DNA of 64,000 bases from Streptomyces europaeiscabiei. Lineage in GTDB: Bacteria; Actinomycetota; Actinomycetes; Streptomycetales; Streptomycetaceae. The position numbers were made by a program, and so were the translations under genes. Shown in pieces: positions 31,240 through 37,301 of this stretch. The stretch spans positions 7,134,001 to 7,198,000 of the forward strand of contig NZ_CP107841.1 of assembly GCF_036346855.1 (NCBI RefSeq), written 5' to 3'. Under the pieces are notes generated by a model. The model was not told where the DNA came from and made no database searches. It saw only the letters and a list, made by a program, of their open reading frames with translations. How positions within the stretch are numbered: the first letter of the stretch is position 1; every line of letters begins with the position of its first letter.

Positions 31240-31281
31240 AGAATAGAAAGGTCTGGACCATAGGTCAATGGGTCTGGACCT
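31240..31281 (-). promoter_or_regulatory. Chitinase promoter with paired 12-bp direct repeats
   Basis: Read on the minus strand, TTGACC (31268-31263) and TATTCT (31245-31240) are spaced by 17 bases. Two repeats, AGGTCCAGACCC (31281-31270) and TGGTCCAGACCT (31260-31249), flank the -35 with a 21-bp period, two helical turns. Such repeats are established regulatory elements of Streptomyces chitinase promoters and resemble the DasR operator ACTGGTCTAGACCACT. Confidence 0.9.
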
Positions 31282-31310
31282 GTGCGCTCATGCGGGACGT
31301 GCCGGTGAGG

Positions 31311-31952
31311 TCAGACCCCCAACTCCTGTGCCAGCACCGCCGCTTGCACCCGGCTGCGCAGGTCGAGCTTCCCCAGCAGGCGGCTGACGTGCGTCTTCAC
31401 CGTCGCCTCGGCCATGTCCAGCCGCCCGGCGATCTCCGCGTTCGACAGCCCTTCGCCGAGGCAGGACAGGACTTCCCGTTCCCGCCGGGTGAGGGCGTCG
31501 AGGACCGACGGATCGACCGTGGGTTCGCGTACGGGTTTGGCGGCGAACTCGGCGATCAGGCGCCGGGTGACGGCCGGGGCGATCAGGCCCTCGCCGCGTC
31601 CCACCGCCCGTACCGCCTCGATGAGGTCCTTCGCCTCCGTGTTCTTCAGCAGGAACCCGGCGGCGCCGGCCCGCAGCGCCCCGAAGACGTACTCGTCCAG
31701 GTCGAAGGTGGTGAGCACCAGTACATCGGCCAGGCCCTCGGCGACCACCTGGCGGGTCGCCGACACCCCGTCCAGACGCGGCATCTGCACATCCATCAGC
31801 ACCAGGTCCGGCCGCAGCTCCCGCGCGAGTGCCACCGCCCGCTCCCCGTCGGCCGCCTCGCCGACCACCTCGATGTCCGGCGCGCTGCGCAGGATGAGCA
31901 CCAGCCCGGCCCGTACGGCGGACTGGTCCTCGGCGACGAGCACACGGATCAT
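31311..31952 (-). CDS. NarL/FixJ-type response regulator
   Basis: A 213-residue two-domain regulator. Receiver: acidic pocket in VLVAEDQ, phosphoacceptor D54 in VLMDVQMPRLDG, Thr in LVLTTFDL, Lys in GFLLKNTEA. The C-terminal LuxR-type helix-turn-helix is LTRREREVLSCLGEGLSNAEIAGRL followed by ATVKTHVSRLLGKL. Start 31952 overlaps the kinase stop by 4 bases, so it is translated with its kinase. Adjacency to the chitinase gene hints at, but does not show, a shared function. Confidence 0.95.
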   Translation of the reverse strand: MIRVLVAEDQSAVRAGLVLILRSAPDIEVVGEAADGERAVALARELRPDLVLMDVQMPRLDGVSATRQVVAEGLADVLVLTTFDLDEYVFGALRAGAAGFLLKNTEAKDLIEAVRAVGRGEGLIAPAVTRRLIAEFAAKPVREPTVDPSVLDALTRREREVLSCLGEGLSNAEIAGRLDMAEATVKTHVSRLLGKLDLRSRVQAAVLAQELGV

Positions 31953-33136
31953 GCGGGTTCTCCTTCGGTGACGGGGAGGGCGGCGCGGACGCTCCAGATC
32001 TTGCCGTGCCCCGAGCTCTCCGGGCCCGCCTCGAAGGTGCCGCCCAGCAGTGCGACCCGCTCCCGCATCCCGACCAGACCGGCGCCGGAGCCGGGCGCGC
32101 TCGGACGGTCGCGATCGCCGTACGGGCTGGTCACGGCGATGTCGAGGGAGCCGTCTGCCTGGCGCAGCGCGACGGTGACCCGGCCGGGGCAGGCGTGTTT
32201 GAGGGCGTTGGTCAACGACTCCTGCACGATGCGGTAGGCCGCCATTTCGACGGGCGCGGGGAGGGCTGCGCCATGGTCGGCGTCGAGGGCGACGTCGAGT
32301 CCGTTGGTGCGGGCTCCGTCGACGAGCGCGCCGAGCCCGTCGAGCGTGGGCGCGGCGGACGGCTCGGTGTCGTCGCCGGCGTCCCGCAGGATGCCGATCA
32401 GCCGGCGCATCTCGGTCAGCCCCTCGACGCTGTTCTCGCGGATGACCCCGAGGGCCTGTCGGGAGGTGTCCGGGTCGTCGATCGAGAGCGCGGCCGTGGA
32501 GTGGATCGCGATCGCCGAGAGATGGTTGGCGACCATGTCGTGCAACTCCCGTGCCATGCGCGCCCGTTCGGAGACGACGGCCTGGGCGCGGTCCATCTCG
32601 GCCAGCAGGGCGGTCTGTTCGGCGCGCAGCCGGGCGGCCTCGGCGGCGTCGCGGTGGTTGCGGACGATCCAGCCGGTGGCGGCGGGCATGAGGGAGACCA
32701 GTCCGACGACCAGACCGATCAGCAGGGCATCCGGCTTCCGGAAGGCCGCGAGGGGCACCACCGTGAAGGCCACCGTGACCAGTCCGGCGATCCAGGGGAT
32801 CCGGCGGGCCGTGGCGGCCGGACCGTACAGCACGGCCGCGTACACCAGGTCGGTGAACATCAGCACCGTGATCAGGCTGCCCTGGGTCATCGTCTCCAGA
32901 GTCAGGGCGGCCCACCCGACCAGCAGGGCCGTGCGCGGCATGGTGCTGCGCAGCGCCTCGCAGCCGGCGGTCACGACGAGGGGCGGCAGCACCCACCAGG
33001 CGCCCTCGAACACCACGAGCCCGTCGTGGGGGGTGCGTGTGGTGAGACCCAGGCCCCACAGCAGCAGTCCGCCGAGGAGCCCGGCGACGGCGATGCACAC
33101 GTCGATGCGGTGCGGGCGGGGCAGTCGTACGGCCAT
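31949..33136 (-). CDS. Sensor histidine kinase, NarL-partner (HisKA_3) type
   Basis: A 395-residue membrane kinase. The first about 160 residues hold several hydrophobic helices with little periplasmic sequence, so it probably senses within the membrane. The phosphoacceptor His is in ARMARELHDMVANHLSAI. The ATPase domain has RIVQESLTNALKHA and the G-box GAGLVGMRERVALLGG. Start 33136 is chosen because GGAG precedes it and the upstream frame shows no further homology. It forms an operon with the response regulator. The signal is unknown; this architecture is common for antibiotic or cell-envelope stress sensors. Confidence 0.93.
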   Translation of the reverse strand: MAVRLPRPHRIDVCIAVAGLLGGLLLWGLGLTTRTPHDGLVVFEGAWWVLPPLVVTAGCEALRSTMPRTALLVGWAALTLETMTQGSLITVLMFTDLVYAAVLYGPAATARRIPWIAGLVTVAFTVVPLAAFRKPDALLIGLVVGLVSLMPAATGWIVRNHRDAAEAARLRAEQTALLAEMDRAQAVVSERARMARELHDMVANHLSAIAIHSTAALSIDDPDTSRQALGVIRENSVEGLTEMRRLIGILRDAGDDTEPSAAPTLDGLGALVDGARTNGLDVALDADHGAALPAPVEMAAYRIVQESLTNALKHACPGRVTVALRQADGSLDIAVTSPYGDRDRPSAPGSGAGLVGMRERVALLGGTFEAGPESSGHGKIWSVRAALPVTEGEPA

Positions 33137-33288
33137 GGCTCCATCCAACACGGGACCGGAGCCTCGCGCCTGATGCCCGCGAACGGTCCTGGACTGCATC
33201 TTTCGATGTACCGCGACTTCGTCACCGCCGACGACGAATCGGGGGTCGGCGGCCGGGAGCCTGGAAGTGTGACCGAAAGGAGCGAGTC

Positions 33289-33876
33289 GTGATCGTCGCG
33301 TTGATCATCGCCTGTGAGGTCGGCTTCTGGGTGCTGCTGGCCCTGGCCCTGGCCGTCCGCTACCTACTGAAGAAGCGCCGGGCCAGTGTCGTGCTGCTGC
33401 TCTGCGAGCCCGTGCTGGAACTGGTGCTGTTCGTCGTGACCGCGATCGACCTGAGGAACGGTGCCGAGCCCAGCTGGGAGCACGGTGTGGCGGCGCTCTA
33501 CATCGGCTTCACCGTGGGGTACGGCCACTACATGATCACCTGGCTGGACGGCCACGCGGCGCACCGCCTGGGCGGCGGGCCCAAGCCGCCGGGGCCGCCC
33601 AGGTACGGCCTGGCCAGGGCCCGGTACGAGGGCGGCCTCTGGCTCCGCACGGTGGTGGCGGCAGCCGTCGCGCTGGTGCTGCTCCAGGGTGCCGTCTGGT
33701 ACGTCGGCGAGGACGGGAACGTCGATTCGCTGCGGTCGTTCCAGTGGACGGCGCTCCGGGCCGCGGGTATCCACGGGCTGGTGGCTCTCGCCTACCTGAT
33801 CTGGCCGAAGAAGGAGCCGGGTGCCCCGGAGGGCGAGCACCGGGTCACGTACTCGAAAGAGGGTGTCGGGCGATGA
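33289..33876 (+). CDS. Hypothetical integral membrane protein
   Basis: A 195-residue protein with about five hydrophobic helices (IVALIIACEVGFWVLLALAL, VVLLLCEPVLELVLFVVTAI, HGVAALYIGFTVGYGHYMI, VVAAAVALVLLQGAVWYVG and IHGLVALAYLIW). A His-rich spot lies in YGHYMITWLDGHAAHR. I do not recognise a characterised family, though similar proteins of this size are common in Streptomyces. GTG 33289 has AAAGGAG upstream. The next small membrane gene overlaps its stop, so they form a two-gene unit divergent from the kinase operon. Confidence 0.75.
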   Translation: MIVALIIACEVGFWVLLALALAVRYLLKKRRASVVLLLCEPVLELVLFVVTAIDLRNGAEPSWEHGVAALYIGFTVGYGHYMITWLDGHAAHRLGGGPKPPGPPRYGLARARYEGGLWLRTVVAAAVALVLLQGAVWYVGEDGNVDSLRSFQWTALRAAGIHGLVALAYLIWPKKEPGAPEGEHRVTYSKEGVGR

Positions 33877-34082
33877 GCGGCACGATGGGCAAGCCGATGA
33901 AGAACCTGGTGGAAGGGGTTGGCACCTTTGCGATCGGCCTGATCCTGTGGCTCTTCACCGACGGCGTGGAGGTCCCGGTCGTCACCCTGACCAAGGTCGG
34001 TGTGGTGATGATGTGCGTGGGTGGCGTCCTGGTCGCGACGGGCCTCCACCAGGGGGCCCGCGGAACGGCAGGCGACCGGTAG
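33873..34082 (+). CDS. Small two-helix membrane protein
   Basis: A 69-residue protein with two hydrophobic helices (VGTFAIGLILWLFTDGV and VGVVMMCVGGVLVATGLHQ). ATG 33873 overlaps the stop of the preceding membrane-protein gene (ATGA), a strong sign of coupled translation. The pair may form a complex. Function is unknown. Confidence 0.7.
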   Translation: MSGTMGKPMKNLVEGVGTFAIGLILWLFTDGVEVPVVTLTKVGVVMMCVGGVLVATGLHQGARGTAGDR

Positions 34083-34111
34083 CCGCTCCGCGCGAACGCC
34101 CCGGGATGAGG

Positions 34112-34684
34112 CTAGCGCTCCCCGCCCGGCACCCACAGCACGTCCCCGACCTCCTTGTTCGCGGTCCTCGCGAGGATGAACAGGAGGTCGGAGAGGCGGT
34201 TGAGGTAGGTCGCGGTGAGGGGGTTCATCTCCTCGCCGTGGGCCTCCAGGGCGGCCCACGTCGAGCGCTCGGCTCGCCGGACCACCGTGCAGGCCTGGTG
34301 GAGCAGGGCCGCGCCGGGGGTACCACCGGGCAGGATGAAGGAGCGGAGCTTCTCCAGCTGCTCGTTGAAGTGGTCGCAGTCCGCCTCCAGCTTGTCGACG
34401 TAGAACTGCTCGACCCTCAGGGGCGGGAACTCGGGGTTCTCGACGACGGGGGTGGAGAGGTCGGCCCCGACGTCGAACAGGTCGTTCTGCACCCGGGTGA
34501 GGACCTTGACGACCTCCTCCGCCAGCCCGCCCAGCGCGATCGCCGTCCCGAGCGCCGCGTTGGCCTCGTTGGCGTCCGCGTACGCCGAGATCCGCGGATC
34601 GGTCTTGGGCACCCGGCTCATGTCCCCGAGGTTGGTGGTGCCCTTGTCGCCGGTCCTGGTGTAGATGCGCGTCAGATTGACCAT
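34112..34684 (-). CDS. Cob(I)alamin adenosyltransferase, PduO type
   Basis: A 190-residue trimeric helical enzyme that transfers adenosyl from ATP to cob(I)alamin, making adenosylcobalamin. Family residues are TRTGDKGTTNLGD (ATP-binding N terminus), SAYADANEANAALG and RVQNDLFDVGADLSTP, with the conserved RRAER and NPLTATYLNRLSDLLFILAR at the C-terminal end. In actinobacteria its main client is methylmalonyl-CoA mutase, whose helpers epimerase and MeaB lie 19-21 kb away. A PduO gene near atpC is also seen in M. tuberculosis (Rv1314c). Confidence 0.94.
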   Translation of the reverse strand: MVNLTRIYTRTGDKGTTNLGDMSRVPKTDPRISAYADANEANAALGTAIALGGLAEEVVKVLTRVQNDLFDVGADLSTPVVENPEFPPLRVEQFYVDKLEADCDHFNEQLEKLRSFILPGGTPGAALLHQACTVVRRAERSTWAALEAHGEEMNPLTATYLNRLSDLLFILARTANKEVGDVLWVPGGER

Positions 34685-34697
34685 GTGGCCAGCGTAG

Positions 34698-34907
34698 TTA
34701 TGCTCCGGCCGTCCGGAAGACCCGTGTGCCCACCGTCACGGAGAGCGCCGTGAGGCCGACCGCGACCAGGACGCCGTACACCATGGACGGGGTGGCGTAC
34801 GCGCCGACGTACGCGTCCCGCATCGCGTCCACCAGATAGCGGAACGGCACGAAGTGCGAGAGGACGTCCAGCCAGCCGGGGGCCAGTGACATCGGCAGCA
34901 TGCCACC
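34698..34907 (-). pseudogene. 3' remnant of an ABC-2 type drug-export permease
   Basis: About 68 codons read GGMLPMSLAPGWLDVL, FRYLVDAMRDAYVG and a last helix VYGVLVAVGLTALSVTVGTRVF. This is exactly the C-terminal end of a DrrB-type ABC-2 permease, which should be about 250-280 residues. The homology stops abruptly near 34907, where the DNA becomes the truncated TetR gene on the other strand. The 5' three-quarters of the gene and any ATPase partner are missing from the window. The stop at 34698 lies 13 bases from the PduO gene start. Confidence 0.8.
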
Positions 34908-34910
34908 GGG

Positions 34911-35483
34911 CTGTTCCTGGAGCACGGCTTCGTGACCGTCACCATCGCGGAGGTGGCCGACGCGGCCGACGTCTCCGTGAACACGGTCTACAACTACTTC
35001 CCCGCCAAGGAGGACCTCTTCTTCGACCGCAGCGCGGGCATCGTCGAACGGCTCGCCCGCTGGGTGCGCGCCCGGGACCGGGGCGAGTCGGCCGTCGCCG
35101 CCGTCCTGCGCGAACTGCGCGCCGAGGTCGAGGCGGTCTCGCCGCGCGTCGGCCTGATGGAGGGCTACGACCGCTTCATGAAGGCCATCCACGAGGCGCC
35201 CGCCCTGCGTTCCCGGCTGTGGAGCATCCAGCAGGAGGTCCAGGACAACCTGGAGGCGGCCCTGAGGGAGGAGACCGGTGCCGCCGCCGACGACTCCCTG
35301 CCCACCCTGATCGCGGGTCAGATCAACTGGGTCCACCAGACGGTGATGGCGGTCATCGGGCGTGAGATGCTCGCCGGGCGCAATCCGGACGAAGTGTCCC
35401 GAGAGGTGCTTCTTCTCCTGGACGGGATGGAGGGCCTGTTGAGCGACAAGGTGCTCAACTACGGCGTACGACCCTCCGAGTGA
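34911..35483 (+). pseudogene. 5'-truncated TetR family regulator
   Basis: In-frame homology begins abruptly with LFLEHGFVTVTIAEVADAADVSVNTVYNYFPAKEDLF at 34911. This keeps helices 2 and 3 of the TetR DNA-binding domain but lacks the N terminus and helix 1, about 20-25 residues. The ligand-binding domain is complete to 35483. A GTG at 34932 with a chance GGAG could start a 183-residue product, but it would lack a full DNA-binding domain. Immediately upstream is the permease remnant, so a deletion probably removed both 5' ends. Confidence 0.75.
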
Positions 35484-35515
35484 GTGCCCCCGGTGTGATG
35501 TCCGCCCATTGAGAC

Positions 35516-35540
35516 GTGACTCGCGTTACTAAGCGGTCAC
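35516..35540. promoter_or_regulatory. Inverted repeat upstream of the hydroxybutyryl-CoA dehydrogenase gene
   Basis: GTGACTCGC (35516-35524) and GCGGTCAC (35533-35540) form an inverted repeat with one bulged base. It lies about 20 bases before a TAGTGT box (35559-35564) that could be the -10. It may be an operator for the gene at 35613. The regulator is unknown. Confidence 0.35.
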
Positions 35541-35612
35541 ACGGCCCCCCGTGAGCGCTAGTGTCCGCCGAAGAGGTAACCCATCAACAGCGCGTACCAG
35601 GGGAGTCGCACA

Positions 35613-36461
35613 GTGGCACGGAAGCTCGCTGTCATCGGAGCCGGACTCATGGGGTCCGGTATCGCCCAGGTGTCCGCGCAGGCGGGCTGGGACGTCGTCC
35701 TGCGCGACGTCACCGACGAGGCGCTCAACCGTGGCATCGGCGGCATCACGGCGTCGTACGACAAGTTCGTGAGCAAGGGGAAGTTGGCGGCCGAGAACGC
35801 CGAGGCGGCCCTGGGGCGGATCACCGCCACCACGGACCTCGACGCGGCGGCCGACGCGGACATCGTCGTCGAGGCCGTCTTCGAGAAGCTCGAAGTGAAG
35901 CACGAGATCTTCCGGGCCCTGGACAAGGTCGTCCGCGAGGACACCGTGCTCGCCTCGAACACCTCCGCCATCCCGATCACCAAGATCGCGGCAGCCACCG
36001 AGCGGCCCGAGCGGGTCGTCGGCGTCCACTTCTTCTCACCGGTGCCCATGATGGGGCTGTGCGAACTGGTGCGTGGCTACAAGACCAGCGACGAGACGCT
36101 CGCCACCGCGCGTGAGTTCGCCGAGTCGGTCGGCAAGACCTGCATCGTCGTCAACCGTGACGTCGCCGGCTTCGTGACCACCCGTCTCATCTCCGCCCTC
36201 GTCGTCGAGGCCGCGAAGCTGTACGAGTCGGGTGTCGCCACCGCCGAGGACATCGACCTCGCCTGCAAGCTGGGCTTCGGCCACGCGATGGGACCGCTGG
36301 CCACGGCCGACCTGACGGGCGTCGACATCCTGCTGCACGCCACCAGCAACATCTACACCGAGTCCCAGGACGAGAAGTTCGCACCTCCGGAGCTGATGCG
36401 CCGGATGGTTGACGCCGGTGACATCGGACGCAAGAGCGGGCAGGGCTTCTACACCTACTGA
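35613..36461 (+). CDS. 3-hydroxybutyryl-CoA dehydrogenase
   Basis: A 282-residue NAD(P)-dependent enzyme of the 3-hydroxyacyl-CoA dehydrogenase family, oxidising 3-hydroxybutyryl-CoA or reducing acetoacetyl-CoA. The Rossmann motif is VIGAGLMGSGIAQ (residues 7-19). The catalytic His is in VGVHFFSPVPMMGLCELV, paired with a Glu, and the NRDVAGFVTTR and FGHAMGPLATADLTG segments are typical. It is the single-domain bacterial form, without a hydratase part. GTG 35613 has AGGGGAG upstream. It probably works with the thiolase at 53.7 kb in butyryl-CoA or polyhydroxybutyrate-type metabolism. Confidence 0.94.
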   Translation: MARKLAVIGAGLMGSGIAQVSAQAGWDVVLRDVTDEALNRGIGGITASYDKFVSKGKLAAENAEAALGRITATTDLDAAADADIVVEAVFEKLEVKHEIFRALDKVVREDTVLASNTSAIPITKIAAATERPERVVGVHFFSPVPMMGLCELVRGYKTSDETLATAREFAESVGKTCIVVNRDVAGFVTTRLISALVVEAAKLYESGVATAEDIDLACKLGFGHAMGPLATADLTGVDILLHATSNIYTESQDEKFAPPELMRRMVDAGDIGRKSGQGFYTY

Positions 36462-36644
36462 CGCCGACACGGCGTCACGGGCGGCACTTCCCACGCATGT
36501 GAACGCATGAGCCTCTCCGGCCTCACCCCTTGAGGTGAATTCGGTATCGGTTCGCTCACAGACGGCAACCTGAGGGTGTGAAACGCCGTCAGAGGTTGCA
36601 TCACCCACATCACGGAGTACGAGACGCACTCACGGGGAGCGCTT

Positions 36645-36968
36645 ATGTACATCAGGGGCGACCACGCCGAGCTGGTCGTCGGGGGCCGCCTCGACGTACG
36701 CAGCGCGGCGGACGCCCGTACGGTCCTGCACTCGGCCGTCGACGACGGAGCCGGCGACCTGGTGCTCGACCTGTCAGAGCTGGACTCCTGGGACGCCACC
36801 GGACTCGGGGTGATCATGGGAGCCCACCGGCGGGCGGGACGGTGCGGACGGCGGCTGGTGCTGCGCGATGTGCCGCCGCAGATGCAGCGGCTGCTCGTGG
36901 CCACCCGGCTGCACCGCATCCTGGCGATCGAGGGCGGTATCGGTCTGGAGTCGTTGCCCAGAGTCTGA
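36645..36968 (+). CDS. STAS-domain anti-anti-sigma-like protein without the usual phospho-serine
   Basis: A 107-residue single STAS domain like SpoIIAA/BldG (ELVVGGRLDVRSAADAR, GDLVLDLSELDSWDATGLGVIMGAHRR). In SpoIIAA the site is D-S-S-G and the first Ser is phosphorylated by the anti-sigma kinase. Here it reads D50-A51-T52-G53, so the acceptor place is Ala and only Thr52 remains. It might be constitutively active, or use Thr52. No anti-sigma kinase is next to it. ATG 36645 has GGGAG upstream. Confidence 0.85.
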   Translation: MYIRGDHAELVVGGRLDVRSAADARTVLHSAVDDGAGDLVLDLSELDSWDATGLGVIMGAHRRAGRCGRRLVLRDVPPQMQRLLVATRLHRILAIEGGIGLESLPRV

Positions 36969-37301
36969 ACGCGTGTGCGGATCCCTACGTATGGCTCGGT
37001 GTGTGCGGGACACCCGTCGGCATGACCCCTCCGGTCGGCATGCCCCCTCGGTCGTCAAGGGGCCATGAGGAACATGGGGACCATGGGGGCGAAACGCACC
37101 ACCCGCGCAATCCTCACGAGACTGTGACGTCTCGGACGGCGCGGGGCCCCGGACTGTCGGAGATACTGTGCGAAGGTTTAGGGTTCGGCTGCCCGCTGCC
37201 AGCTACCCTCAAGCGGGTTCCGGACCAGAAGCGACAGCGCGGTGTGCGGCAAGGCCGGGAGGGGCTCCAGCACACGAGACGCTTTTGGGGGGCTTGAACC
37301 G
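36969..37301. other. Intergenic region before the large ATPase-like gene
   Basis: This 333-base gap contains near-duplicate strings GTCGGCATGACCCCTC and GTCGGCATGCCCCCTC around 37017-37052, and a short hairpin CGAGAC/GTCTCG (37117-37134). A TTTAGGGTT box near 37176 may be part of a promoter. GGGGGG before 37302 serves as the ribosome binding site. No gene is seen. Confidence 0.5.

Noticed and set aside
34932..35483. An intact short TetR gene starting at GTG 34932
   Set aside because: In-frame homology runs upstream of that GTG to 34911 and then breaks, and helix 1 of the DNA-binding domain is missing. A truncated gene fits better.
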